A stretch of 64,000 nt of DNA from contig WHTS01000017.1 in NCBI GenBank assembly GCA_009377585.1, positions 1 to 64,000 of the forward strand, in the 5' to 3' direction. How positions within the stretch are numbered: position 1 is the first letter of the stretch; every line of letters begins with the position of its first letter. Both the position numbers and the translations under genes were made by a program. Positions 1-10,768 of this stretch are shown piece by piece. Source of the stretch: Betaproteobacteria bacterium. Lineage in GTDB: Bacteria > Pseudomonadota > Gammaproteobacteria > Burkholderiales > WYBJ01. The notes under the pieces were generated by a model. That model was not told the origin of the DNA, made no database searches, and worked only from the letters and a program-made list of their open reading frames with translations.

Positions 1-2237
<2,237 letters not shown>

Positions 2238-2276
2238 GTATCGGGTCCCTGGACGCTGATAGGAAAAAGCCGTCGA

Positions 2277-4049
2277 TTATACGCTCGACTCCAGCCGGAC
2301 GGCCGGCTCTTTCGCCGCCTGGCTCAAGCCCCGCAGCAGGCATTCGAGCTCTGCCTGCTCCTCGGGGGAACGATGCTCGGCAGCCCGCAGGGCGGTCAGT
2401 CGCCGCCGCAGAGTCTGCTGCTGCGCCTTGGCCAACGCCTCGGCGAACTCGGCTTCGATGTCGACCTGCGGGGCCGAGAGCAGATCGCATTGGACCTCGC
2501 GCAGCACTAGAGCGACCGCGCCGTCCTGGATGCGTTCCATGGCCCAGGGTACGACCTGCCTGGGGTTGATGTCGGGGCGAGCGGCCACCAAGTCAAGCAC
2601 GGCCGCCAGCGCCGGCGTATAGCGGTCGGAAGGGTCGAGCGCCGAACGCGCCAGCCGGGCGGCGAGATGGGGCGCGGTCAGGATCGCCTGCAGCAGCCAG
2701 CGCATGAGCGTCGGCGCGGCCCGACGCGGGGGCGGCGCCGCGGCGGTGTGGGGCGCCGCCTGGGGCGCGCGACGCAGGCCGAAAAGCCGCTCGATGTCGG
2801 CCACCTCCACCTGGGTAGCCGCAGCCAGGCGCCGGCGCAAGAGCAATGCCAGCGCCGGGGCGTTTACCTGGGCGAGCAAGGGTTTTGCCAAGTGCAGCAG
2901 GCGGGCGCGGCCCTCGGGGGTAGCGAGATCGGCGCGCTCGCTCAATTCGCGCATGATCATCTCCGACAAGGGAACGGCTTCGCGCAGCAGGAGCTCGAAC
3001 GCTTCGCGCCCGTCCCGGCGCACATAGCTGTCGGGGTCGTCGCCGTCGGGCAGGAACAGGAAACCGACCCCCTTCCCATCCACCAGCTTGCCGAGGCTCG
3101 TTTCCACCGCGCGCCACGCGGCCCGCCGGCCCGCCTCGTCGCCGTCGAAACAGAAGATCACCTGGTCGGTCAGACGCAGCAGCTTTTCGAGATGCATCGG
3201 TGTGGTTGCCGTGCCCAGCGTGGCGACCACGCCCGGCACGCCGTACTGCGCCAGCGCGACCACGTCCATGTAGCCTTCCACCACCACCGCGCGCCCGGAC
3301 TCGCGCAACCCCTGGCGCGACTGAAACAGGCCATACAGCTCTCGGCCTTTTTCGAACAGCGGCGTTTCCGGCGAATTGAGGTATTTGGGCTCGCCCGCAT
3401 CGATGATGCGCCCGCCGAAGCCGATGATCGCGCCGCGCGCGTTGACGATGGGGAAGACGATCCGGTCGCGAAACCGGTCGTAGCGCCGGCCACCCTCGGC
3501 ATCGATCACGAGCCCGGCATCTTTCAGGGCCGTAGAGGTCTTGTAGTCGGAGAACGGCTCGGCCAGGGACTGCCAACCGCCCGGGGCGTATCCCAGCCCG
3601 AAGCGGGCGGCGATCTCGCCGTTGAGGCCGCGTTGCTTGAGATACGCGATGGCGCGCTCGGAACGCTTGAGCTGCTCCTTGTAGAAGCGCGCGGCGCGCA
3701 GCAGGCATTCCGCCAGATCCGGCCCCTGCTGGGTGCGTGTCACAACGTCGGTTGCACGCTGCTCGGGCAGCGTCATCCCGACCATCGCGGCGAGCTCTGT
3801 CACGGCCTCGACGTAGCCCAGGCCGGCGTGTTCCATGACGAAGCCGATGGCGTTGCCGTGCGCTCCACAGCCAAAGCAATGGTAGAACTGCTTGCTGGGG
3901 CTGACCGAGAACGACGGGGTTTTTTCGTTGTGGAAGGGGCAGCGCGCGACGTAGTTCTGACCGGCCTTGCGCAACTGCACGTGATGCTCGATCACGTCCA
4001 CGATATCGACCCGGTTGAGCAGCTGCTGCTTGAAATCGTCCGGGATCAT
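2277..4049 (-). CDS. dnaG: DNA primase DnaG
   Basis: Synthesises RNA primers at the replication fork with the DnaB helicase. 590 residues from ATG 4049 (MIPDDFKQQLLNRVDIVDVI). The N-terminal CHC2 zinc finger is intact (Cys37, His40, Cys58, Cys61). The TOPRIM core follows, with VVEGYMDVVAL and the acidic DGDEAG motif, then a Pro/Ala-rich linker and a C-terminal DnaB-binding-like region. The frame is open further upstream, but the family start matches MIPDDF. It sits between yqeY and rpoD in the classic macromolecular-synthesis operon. Confidence 0.97.
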   Translation of the reverse strand: MIPDDFKQQLLNRVDIVDVIEHHVQLRKAGQNYVARCPFHNEKTPSFSVSPSKQFYHCFGCGAHGNAIGFVMEHAGLGYVEAVTELAAMVGMTLPEQRATDVVTRTQQGPDLAECLLRAARFYKEQLKRSERAIAYLKQRGLNGEIAARFGLGYAPGGWQSLAEPFSDYKTSTALKDAGLVIDAEGGRRYDRFRDRIVFPIVNARGAIIGFGGRIIDAGEPKYLNSPETPLFEKGRELYGLFQSRQGLRESGRAVVVEGYMDVVALAQYGVPGVVATLGTATTPMHLEKLLRLTDQVIFCFDGDEAGRRAAWRAVETSLGKLVDGKGVGFLFLPDGDDPDSYVRRDGREAFELLLREAVPLSEMIMRELSERADLATPEGRARLLHLAKPLLAQVNAPALALLLRRRLAAATQVEVADIERLFGLRRAPQAAPHTAAAPPPRRAAPTLMRWLLQAILTAPHLAARLARSALDPSDRYTPALAAVLDLVAARPDINPRQVVPWAMERIQDGAVALVLREVQCDLLSAPQVDIEAEFAEALAKAQQQTLRRRLTALRAAEHRSPEEQAELECLLRGLSQAAKEPAVRLESSV

Positions 4050-4152
4050 GCGCCGCGTGCCCTCAGCGAGAGTTACCCGCCGTCGCGATAAACGCGCCTC
4101 ATGGACTGCCAATCCCTGGAGCCTGGGTTCCAGGGAGCGCCGACGGTTCGCA

Positions 4153-4181
4153 ATTATAGGCGATGGAATACGGCAACTTAG
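4153..4181 (-). promoter_or_regulatory. possible internal promoter ahead of dnaG-rpoD
   Basis: On the minus strand a perfect TATAAT lies at 4158-4153 in the 190-bp gap between yqeY and dnaG. No good -35 stands 17 bp upstream (CTAAGT). A 7-bp stem (4114-4120 with 4129-4135) sits between this site and dnaG and could be an RNA-processing or attenuation point, as known for rpsU-dnaG in enterics. Both assignments are weak. Confidence 0.28.
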
Positions 4182-4238
4182 GGGGCAACATCCATGCCAG
4201 CGCGGCGCGGCAGGTGCACCCGACTCAAGCGCTCGAAC

Positions 4239-4685
4239 TTAGGCGTTCAAGCGGCTCTTCACCAGTTGCGATACCGCGGCCATATCGGCGCGCCCGGCGA
4301 GCCGCGGCCGCAGTGCCGCCATCACGGCCCCCATATCCTTCAGGCCTGCGGCGTTCACGCTCGCAATCGTCTCGTTCACGAGGCTTTCGATCTCGGCTGC
4401 GCTCAGCGCCTGCGGCATGTAGGCCTGGAGCACCGAGATTTCAGCCTGCTCGGCATTGACCAGATCCTGCCGGCCGGCCTTTTCGAACTGCGCGATCGAC
4501 TCGCGCCGCTGCTTGAGCATCTTGTCGATGATTGCGAGCACGTCGGCGTCGGCAAGCTCGATACGCTCGTCGACCTCGCGCTGCTTGATCGCGGCGAGCA
4601 GCAGCCGAATCGCCTTCAGACGCTCGGCGTCCCTGGCGCGCATCGCCGCTTTCATATCGTCGCTGATCCGTGCCTTGAGCGACAT
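4239..4685 (-). CDS. GatB/YqeY domain protein
   Basis: 148-residue YqeY-family protein (MSLKARISDDMKAAMRARDA). The family resembles the C-terminal tRNA-binding helical domain of the GatB amidotransferase subunit, but its own function is not established. Full length: the helical QREVDERIELADADVL and AYMPQALSAAEIE segments are typical. It lies between rpsU and dnaG, its usual position in many proteobacteria and firmicutes, so it is probably co-transcribed with them. Confidence 0.93.
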   Translation of the reverse strand: MSLKARISDDMKAAMRARDAERLKAIRLLLAAIKQREVDERIELADADVLAIIDKMLKQRRESIAQFEKAGRQDLVNAEQAEISVLQAYMPQALSAAEIESLVNETIASVNAAGLKDMGAVMAALRPRLAGRADMAAVSQLVKSRLNA

Positions 4686-4752
4686 CGGGAAAGGCTCTCG
4701 CCGCGCCGGCGGGCCACCAGCGCGAAGCAAAAAACACTCGACTCGGGGAGAC

Positions 4753-4965
4753 TCAGTACAGCTTGGGGGGGAGGAGCTGGGAGCGCAGGCGCTTGTGCTG
4801 GCGCTTGACGGCGGCTGCGAGCTTGCGCTTGCGCGCCGAGGTGGGCTTCTCGTAGTACTCGCGGGAGCGCAGCTCGGTGAGCAGACCGGTCTTTTCGACC
4901 GTGCGCTTGAAGCGGCGCAGCGCTACCTCGAACGGCTCGTTTTCCTTGATGCGAACTGTCGTCAT
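4753..4965 (-). CDS. rpsU: 30S ribosomal protein S21
   Basis: 70-residue bS21 of the small subunit, involved in translation initiation near the 3' end of 16S rRNA. The sequence [19 protein letters not shown] is typical, with the basic C-terminus ([19 protein letters not shown]). ATG 4965 is preceded by GGAAGAAG. First gene of the rpsU-yqeY-dnaG-rpoD operon, divergent from tsaD. Confidence 0.98.
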   Translation of the reverse strand: MTTVRIKENEPFEVALRRFKRTVEKTGLLTELRSREYYEKPTSARKRKLAAAVKRQHKRLRSQLLPPKLY

Positions 4966-5001
4966 ACAGGGGCTTCTTCCTGTCGAAGTGCGGGGTCTGG
5001 C

Positions 5002-5030
5002 ATTATAGGCAGCACCTTTCCTGCTTTCAA
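5002..5030 (-). promoter_or_regulatory. sigma-70 promoter of the rpsU operon
   Basis: Minus-strand TTGAAA (5030-5025), 17-bp spacer, TATAAT (5007-5002), 37 bp upstream of the rpsU start codon. Near-consensus elements at optimal spacing in the rpsU/tsaD divergent gap make this the best promoter in the window. Confidence 0.8.
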
Positions 5031-5091
5031 CCACCCGGATCACGGCGGTGGTCAGTCAGGTTTTTACGTGAGGCAATAGGCCACCCGAAGC

Positions 5092-6135
5092 ATGTCCTTT
5101 CCCAGCGAGGACCGCTGCGTCCTCGGCATCGAGACGTCCTGCGACGAGACCGGCGTGGCACTTTATTCCAGCCGCCGCGGCCTGCTCGCCCATGCGCTCC
5201 ATAGCCAGGTAGCGCTGCACGCCCGCTACGGCGGCGTGGTGCCGGAGCTCGCCTCGCGCGATCACGTGCGCCGGCTGCTGCCGCTCACGCATGCCGTGCT
5301 CGAGGACGCCCGCATGCAAGTCGCGCAGATCGATGCGATCGCCTACACGCAGGGGCCGGGACTTGCCGGCGCCCTGCTGGTCGGCGCTTCCTTCGCCCAC
5401 GCGCTGGCCTATGCGCTGGACGTACCGGTACTCGGCATCCATCACCTCGAGGCGCACCTGCTCTCCCCGCTCATGAGCTCGGCCGCTCCCGCCTTCCCGT
5501 TCGTCGCTCTGCTCGTTTCGGGGGGCCATAGCCAGCTCATGCGGGTCGCGGGACTGGGCGATTACCGGCTTCTCGGCGAAACGCTCGATGATGCCGCGGG
5601 CGAAGCGTTCGACAAGACCGCGAAGCTGCTGGGCCTGGGCTATCCGGGAGGCCCGGCGCTGTCGAAACTGGCCAGCCGCGGCACGCCGGGACGCTACAAG
5701 CTGCCGCGGCCCATGCTCGCCAGCGGCGATCTCGACATGAGCTTCAGCGGGCTCAAGACGGCGGTCGTGACCATCGCGCGCAACGTGCAGCTCGACGCGC
5801 GCGACAAGGCGGATCTCGCTGCCGAATTCGAGCAGGCGGTGGCCGAAGTTCTGGCAGGTAAAGCATTGGCGGCGGTGCGCGCCGAGGCCGCGGGCGATCT
5901 GGTGGTCGCGGGCGGGGTGGGTGCCAATGCGCGCCTGCGCGCGCTGCTGGCGGCAAGAGCACGCGACGAAGGCATCGCCGTCCACTATCCGCCGCTCGAG
6001 CTCTGCACCGACAACGGGGCCATGGTCGCATTCGCCGGGGCCATGCGGCTGGCCGCAGGCACAGCGCGCGCGCCGGCCGCGGCGGAGCGCGCATTCAACG
6101 TCCGACCGCGCTGGGATTTGGCAACGCTGCGCTAG
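5092..6135 (+). CDS. tsaD: tRNA N6-adenosine threonylcarbamoyltransferase TsaD
   Basis: Transfers the threonylcarbamoyl group from TC-AMP to A37 of ANN-decoding tRNAs, with TsaB and TsaE. 347 residues from ATG 5092. The Kae1/TsaD fold is clear: [15 protein letters not shown] at the N-terminus, the metal-binding HxxxH (His118 and His122 in IHHLEAH), [13 protein letters not shown], and the C-terminal [13 protein letters not shown] and CTDNGAMVA motifs. Divergent from rpsU, the widespread rpsU/tsaD arrangement. Confidence 0.97.
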   Translation: MSFPSEDRCVLGIETSCDETGVALYSSRRGLLAHALHSQVALHARYGGVVPELASRDHVRRLLPLTHAVLEDARMQVAQIDAIAYTQGPGLAGALLVGASFAHALAYALDVPVLGIHHLEAHLLSPLMSSAAPAFPFVALLVSGGHSQLMRVAGLGDYRLLGETLDDAAGEAFDKTAKLLGLGYPGGPALSKLASRGTPGRYKLPRPMLASGDLDMSFSGLKTAVVTIARNVQLDARDKADLAAEFEQAVAEVLAGKALAAVRAEAAGDLVVAGGVGANARLRALLAARARDEGIAVHYPPLELCTDNGAMVAFAGAMRLAAGTARAPAAAERAFNVRPRWDLATLR

Positions 6136-6162
6136 CGCTTCCGCGCGTTGGCAAAAGAAACG

Positions 6163-6762
6163 TCAGGAGGCCCGTTCGCCGATGCGCCCCTCGGTGCCGG
6201 TAAGCAGCTTGGCGATGTTGGAGCGGTGGCGCAGGACGAGAATGGCCGCGACCATCAGTACCGCGGCGAAGTAGGGGTGGCGTACATTGTAGAGCATCGC
6301 CGTGAACACCGGGGCGGAGGTGGCGGCGATGAGCGCGGCGAGCGACGAGATGCGAAAGAAGGCCGCGATGGCGATCCAGGTCGCCAGCGTTCCGGCGCCG
6401 AGCCAGGGGTTGAGCGCGAACAGCACGCCGGCCGCGGTGGAAACGCCCTTGCCGCCGGCGAAGCGATGATAGAGCGGAAAGACGTGGCCCAGCACGACGG
6501 CAACGGCCGCAATGCCGGCCGCCAGCGTCGGATCGCTGCCATACTCCCGGGCCAGCAGGACGGCAACCGCCCCCTTGCCGGCGTCGCCGATGAGCGTGAG
6601 CACGGCTGCGGCCCTGCGGCCGGTGCGCAACACGTTGGTCGCTCCCGGATTGCCGGAGCCGTAGCTGCGCGGATCGGGTAGCGCGAGCGCTCGCGACACA
6701 ACCACGGCGAACGACACCGAACCGATGAGATAGGCGGCGATGGCGACGACTATCGGGTTCAT
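6163..6762 (-). CDS. plsY: glycerol-3-phosphate acyltransferase PlsY
   Basis: Integral membrane enzyme that acylates glycerol-3-phosphate with acyl-phosphate made by PlsX, the first step of phospholipid synthesis. About 199 residues with five hydrophobic segments. The three catalytic loop motifs are present: GSGNPGATNVLR, GHVFPLYHRFAGGKGVST, and RHRSNIAKLLTGTE near the C-terminus. I chose ATG 6762 (MNPIVVAIAAYLIGSVSF); an in-frame ATG three codons upstream (6771) is equally possible and neither has a strong ribosome-binding site. Divergent from folB. Confidence 0.94.
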   Translation of the reverse strand: MNPIVVAIAAYLIGSVSFAVVVSRALALPDPRSYGSGNPGATNVLRTGRRAAAVLTLIGDAGKGAVAVLLAREYGSDPTLAAGIAAVAVVLGHVFPLYHRFAGGKGVSTAAGVLFALNPWLGAGTLATWIAIAAFFRISSLAALIAATSAPVFTAMLYNVRHPYFAAVLMVAAILVLRHRSNIAKLLTGTEGRIGERAS

Positions 6763-6791
6763 GCGGCGCATTCTACAATCGAGCGCCAGCC

Positions 6792-7148
6792 ATGGACACC
6801 ATCTTCATATCCGAGCTCAAGCTCGACACGCTGATCGGCATTTACGCGTGGGAGCACGAGGTGCCACAGACGATCCAGCTCGACGTGGAGCTCGCGGTCG
6901 ATGCGAGCCGGTGTGCGCGCTCGGGGCGCATCGCCGACACGGTGGATTATTCCAGAGTGGTAACGCGCATCCGCGAAACGCTCGCGAAGCGGCATTTCAC
7001 GCTGATCGAAAAGCTCGCCGAGGAGCTGGCGGCGATGATTCTGCGCGAGTTCGATACGCCCTGGGTGCGCATCACGGTGGCGAAGCTCGCGGCGTTGCGC
7101 AGCGTGAAGAAACTCGGCCTCACCATCGAGCGCGGCGTTCGCCCCTGA
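6792..7148 (+). CDS. folB: dihydroneopterin aldolase FolB
   Basis: Converts 7,8-dihydroneopterin to 6-hydroxymethyl-dihydropterin and glycolaldehyde in folate synthesis. 118 residues; MDTIFISELKLDTLIGIYAW and the catalytic C-terminal Lys region (VAKLAALRSVKKLGLTIER) are characteristic. The leader is very short: a TACAAT at 6774-6779 lies only 12 bp before the ATG. Divergent from plsY and convergent with xerD. Confidence 0.95.
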   Translation: MDTIFISELKLDTLIGIYAWEHEVPQTIQLDVELAVDASRCARSGRIADTVDYSRVVTRIRETLAKRHFTLIEKLAEELAAMILREFDTPWVRITVAKLAALRSVKKLGLTIERGVRP

Positions 7149-7170
7149 CGCTTGCGCGCTCGGTCAGCCG

Positions 7171-8070
7171 TCAGCCGCGCGGATGATGCCGCGCATGCAA
7201 TTGCTTCAGCCGTTCGCGCGCGACGTGCGTGTAGATCTGGGTGGTGGAGATGTCGCTATGCCCGAGCAGCATCTGCACCACGCGCAGGTCGGCGCCGTGA
7301 TTGATGAGATGAGTGGCGAAGGCGTGCCGCAGCACGTGCGGCGAGACGCTCTGTGCGATGCCCGCGCTGCGGGCATAGCGCCCGATCAAATGCCAAAAGG
7401 CCTGCCGCGTCATCGCCGCGCCGCGAGCGGTGACGAAAAGAGCGTCGGCACTGCGCCCGGCCAGTAACCGCGGTCGCGCGGCGCGCAGAAAGTGCTCGAT
7501 CCAGTCGAGCGCCTCCTCGCCCAGAGGCACCAGGCGCTCCTTGGCTCCCTTGCCGAGCACGCGCACCACACCGGCGTCGCGGCTTACCTGCCCGACGGCG
7601 AGCTGCACCAGCTCCGATACGCGCAGGCCGGTGGCATAAAGCGTCTCCAGCATGGCGCGATCACGCAGTCCCAAGTCGGTGCTCACGTCCGGTGCGCCGA
7701 GCAACGCCTCCACGTCGGCCTCGCTCAGGGTCAGCGGAAGCGCGCGTGCGAGCTTCGGCGCCTCGATCGCCACGGTGGGATCGGCCGCGCATAAGCTTTC
7801 CCGGACCGCGTGGCGGTAGAAGCGCTTGAGCGCCGACAGCAGGCGGGCCGAGCTGCGCGCACTGGTGCCCTGCGAGACCCGATGCGCCAGGTAGCCGAGC
7901 ACTTCGGCCTTGCCGGCTTCGAGCAAGCTGCGGCTGCGCCGCGCACCGAGCCAGCGGGCGAAGTGTTCGAGATCGCTGCGATAGCTCTCCAGCGTATTGC
8001 GTGCAAGCCCGTCCTCGAGCCACAAGGCGTCGCAGAAGCGGTCGATCGCGGGATCAACGCCAGCCTTCAT
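7171..8070 (-). CDS. xerD: site-specific tyrosine recombinase XerD
   Basis: Acts with XerC at dif to resolve chromosome dimers. 299 residues from ATG 8070 (MKAGVDPAIDRFCDALWLED). The N-terminal SAM-like DNA-binding domain is followed by the catalytic domain with all active-site residues: Arg in ATGLRVSEL, Lys in LGKGAKERLVPL, His-x-x-Arg in HVLRHAFATHL, His in LLGHSDISTT, and Tyr in IYTHV. Upstream gene ogt overlaps its start by 17 bp. No integron or phage genes lie nearby, so it is the housekeeping XerD. Confidence 0.94.
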   Translation of the reverse strand: MKAGVDPAIDRFCDALWLEDGLARNTLESYRSDLEHFARWLGARRSRSLLEAGKAEVLGYLAHRVSQGTSARSSARLLSALKRFYRHAVRESLCAADPTVAIEAPKLARALPLTLSEADVEALLGAPDVSTDLGLRDRAMLETLYATGLRVSELVQLAVGQVSRDAGVVRVLGKGAKERLVPLGEEALDWIEHFLRAARPRLLAGRSADALFVTARGAAMTRQAFWHLIGRYARSAGIAQSVSPHVLRHAFATHLINHGADLRVVQMLLGHSDISTTQIYTHVARERLKQLHARHHPRG

Positions 8071-8566
8071 GCCGCAGCAGCCATTGCTTGATCGACAAGG
8101 GGCCGGTCGCACGCGAGTGCATGAAACCGCCGATGCGCCCGCCCGCGGCTACGACCCGGTGGCAGGGCACGACCAGCGGCACCGGATTCGACCCGCACGC
8201 TCCGCCCACCGCTCGCGCCGCAGTCCCGAGCGCGGTGGCGAGCTCGCCGTAAGTACGCGTGCGGCCGCTCGCAATCGCCGCGATCGCTCGCCATACGCTC
8301 ACCTGGAACGCCGTGCCCTCGAGCACGTAGGGCACATCGAAATGGTGCCTGGGATTCGCCAGGTAAGCCGCGATCTGGGCGCAGGCTTCGCGGGCAGTCG
8401 CATCCAGCGGATCCAGACGCTTCGCCTTTGTCCCGAGGTACCTGACTTCGGTCACCTGATCGCTACCGGTGCGAATGCCGACGTAACCGAACGGCGCAGC
8501 CACCACGGCCTGCCAGCGCCAGCTTGCCGGATCCGCATCGCGCTCGGCCGCCGTGCTGCGCTTCAT
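8054..8566 (-). CDS. ogt: methylated-DNA--protein-cysteine methyltransferase
   Basis: Removes alkyl groups from O6-alkylguanine by irreversible transfer to its own cysteine. 170 residues from ATG 8566. The acceptor motif VPCHRVV is intact, followed by GGRIGGFMHSRATGPLSIKQ. Upstream is the helix-turn-helix region (AFQVSVWRAIAAIASGRTRT). Its 3' end overlaps xerD by 17 bp, and its ATG overlaps the stop codon of a short gene remnant by four bases (ATGA). Ogt and Ada-C cannot be separated by motif alone; the absence of an Ada N-terminal domain favours Ogt. Confidence 0.92.
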   Translation of the reverse strand: MKRSTAAERDADPASWRWQAVVAAPFGYVGIRTGSDQVTEVRYLGTKAKRLDPLDATAREACAQIAAYLANPRHHFDVPYVLEGTAFQVSVWRAIAAIASGRTRTYGELATALGTAARAVGGACGSNPVPLVVPCHRVVAAGGRIGGFMHSRATGPLSIKQWLLRHEGWR

Positions 8567-8700
8567 GACGGTTGAACGCGCATCCGGACGAGTTTCTGCA
8601 GCGCGTTCACGGTCAACACCAGCTCGATGCTGCTCGCATCGAGCACGAACATGAACGGCAGCAGGAAGGCGGGCGCGGTGTACTTCCAGGCCTGCAGCGT
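8563..8700 (-). pseudogene. remnant resembling the C-terminus of a TRAP transporter fused permease
   Basis: An open stretch of about 46 codons without its own start ends in a TGA that overlaps the ogt ATG (ATGA). It reads AWKYTAPAFLLPFMFVLD and continues for about 28 residues to the stop. From memory this resembles the last hydrophobic helix of TRAP 4TM/12TM fused permeases. The rest of such a gene is absent because the S9 peptidase gene ends 50 bp away. It could be a deletion scar or chance; I have no alignment. Confidence 0.35.
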
Positions 8701-8749
8701 CGTAGGCGGGCGGGCGCGTCGATCGACATGGCAAGCGAGCGTACTACTT

Positions 8750-10768
8750 TCAGTCGAACAACGGCAGCCGTCCGCTCAATCGCGCCGCCCATTCGAGCGG
8801 ATCGAAGCGCGCCGCCCGTCCGCCGAGGCAATCGGACAGAAACGTCTCCGTTGCCCGCAACACGCGCAGGTGGTGCGCCCAATAGCCCATCGAATGTCCC
8901 ATCTCCGGAACGGTCACGTACTGCACGTGCCGTCCTCGGCTACGCAGGGCTTCGACCATCCGCGCGGATTGCTCGGCGCGAACCCGCACGTCGTTTTCGC
9001 CTTGCACGATGAGCACGGGGCGTTCGATCCGGTCCGCCCAGTTGAGCGGCGAGACCTTCTCCATGCGCGCCCGGTCGACCGGCACGGCCGGATCGCCGAC
9101 GTAGTTGTACCAGTAGCTGAGCTCGAGCTCCCAGTAGGGCGGAAAATCCTCGATCAGACTGACGAGATCGGTGGGTCCGGCGATATCGATCCCGCAGGCG
9201 AACAGTTCCGGCTCCCGGGCGAGCGCCATCAAGCTCGCATAACCGCCGTAGCTGTGGCCCATGACCGCGACCCGTGCCGGGTCGGCGATGCCTTTCTCGA
9301 TCGCCCAGCGCACGCCGTCGACGAGGTCGTCCTGCATGCGTCCACCCATCTCGCCCACCGCCGCAGTCAGGAACGAACGGCCATAGCCGGTAGAGCCGCG
9401 GAAATTGATGGCAAGCACGGCATAGCCGCGATTGGCGAGGAAGTGCGCCCGCAGCAGATCCTCGCTGTGACCCGGATCCGACCATACCACCCGCGACCAA
9501 GGCCCGCCGTGGACCAGCACCACCAAGGGCAGCCGCTTCTTGTCTCCTGTCCCGGGCGGACGCACGAGGTAGGCGGGAATCGCAAGACCGTCGCGGGCCT
9601 GGAACTCGACTGCTTCCGGCACCGTCAACAGACGCCCCAGCCCGTTCGCGTCGCTGTCGCCCAGCGGCTCGTGGGTTTTCCGCATGCGATCGAGCAGGTA
9701 GTAGCGCCGATCCGCGTGGGTGAATACGCCGATCACGAGACGCTTTTCGGCCGCGTCCATGGACACGATGTCGAAGCCGAAACGCACGCCGGCGTATTCG
9801 TCCAGCAGGGGTTTCAGGTCGGCCTCGAGCCCCGGGTCGAGGATGCGCGTGTGCGGATAATCCGCGTTGGTGCTGACGGTGAGCGGTGCACCGCTCACCT
9901 TGCTGGCCACGACCCGGCCCACGTCGGCGCCCGCCTCCTCGTGCACGAGCGCACCCACGCCGCTCGCCGTATCGACTTCGAACAGCGCCATGCGGTCGCG
10001 GCCCTTGTTGCTCAGCACCCAGGCCTTGCGGTGATCCGGCGATACACCGACCGCGCGGGTCACGTCCTCGCTCTCGCGCGACAACGCCGAGCGCGCGCGC
10101 AGTTCCGCCGAGCGTGGCTTACCCCGCGGGCGCGCGGCGACCTCGGACTTGCGCCAGCCGAGAACGGCGCCCTGCGCATCGGTTACAGGTGTGACGCCGT
10201 CGCCTGGATTGGCGGCGACCAGTTCCTCGGCGCCAGTGGCGAGATCGATCCGATAGAGATCGCGCACGTTGCGATCGCGCCGGTTGTGCAGCACCAGCAC
10301 GTGCTGCGGATCCGAATCCAGGATGCGATAGAGCCACACGCGCACACCGGGATACGGCGTCAGATCGCGCAGCTCGGCATCGGGATCATCCAGCTCCAGG
10401 CTGTACAGGTGGTGGTTTTCCGCGCCCGACTTGTCGTCCAGGATCAGCAGCCGCCGGCCGTCCGCCGACCAATGCGTGCCGCTGCCGCCGACGCGATACA
10501 CGTGCACCGAGCCGTCGGGGTTGCGCACGTGCAAGCGCCGGCCCCACCTGGACGGCCCGCTCCAGCGCAGCCGGCTGCCGTCGGGAGAGAAGGAAAATCC
10601 GTCGAGCCCGTGACGCCCGAATACGAACTTGTAGGTCGCAATGAGCTCGGGCAGCTCGGCTTCGCGCAGCGCCGGATGCACCGGGGCGCGCTCGCAGCCG
10701 GCGGCGAGCGTCGTGATCAGCACGCACAGCGCGACGTGCCGCCATACCGGACGCAGTCTAGGCAGCAA
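8750..10768 (-). CDS. S9-family prolyl oligopeptidase-like lipoprotein
   Basis: Predicted exported serine peptidase of the dipeptidyl-peptidase/acylaminoacyl-peptidase group. An N-terminal lipoprotein signal (ALCVLITTLAAGC) anchors it in the envelope. A long beta-propeller-like region precedes the alpha/beta-hydrolase domain, where the nucleophile GHSYGG, the acid in VQGENDVRV and the His in EMGHSMG are all present. The start is uncertain: TTG 10768 gives a 24-residue signal peptide, while GTG 10810 and TTG 10831 are in-frame alternatives. All overlap the upstream dehydrogenase gene, so translation is probably coupled. Its peptide substrate is unknown. Confidence 0.88.
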   Translation of the reverse strand: MLPRLRPVWRHVALCVLITTLAAGCERAPVHPALREAELPELIATYKFVFGRHGLDGFSFSPDGSRLRWSGPSRWGRRLHVRNPDGSVHVYRVGGSGTHWSADGRRLLILDDKSGAENHHLYSLELDDPDAELRDLTPYPGVRVWLYRILDSDPQHVLVLHNRRDRNVRDLYRIDLATGAEELVAANPGDGVTPVTDAQGAVLGWRKSEVAARPRGKPRSAELRARSALSRESEDVTRAVGVSPDHRKAWVLSNKGRDRMALFEVDTASGVGALVHEEAGADVGRVVASKVSGAPLTVSTNADYPHTRILDPGLEADLKPLLDEYAGVRFGFDIVSMDAAEKRLVIGVFTHADRRYYLLDRMRKTHEPLGDSDANGLGRLLTVPEAVEFQARDGLAIPAYLVRPPGTGDKKRLPLVVLVHGGPWSRVVWSDPGHSEDLLRAHFLANRGYAVLAINFRGSTGYGRSFLTAAVGEMGGRMQDDLVDGVRWAIEKGIADPARVAVMGHSYGGYASLMALAREPELFACGIDIAGPTDLVSLIEDFPPYWELELSYWYNYVGDPAVPVDRARMEKVSPLNWADRIERPVLIVQGENDVRVRAEQSARMVEALRSRGRHVQYVTVPEMGHSMGYWAHHLRVLRATETFLSDCLGGRAARFDPLEWAARLSGRLPLFD

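Noticed and set aside
4114-4135. Hairpin between yqeY and dnaG as a rho-independent terminator
   Set aside because: A 7-bp stem without a T-tract; the operon is expected to read through. At most a processing or attenuation site.
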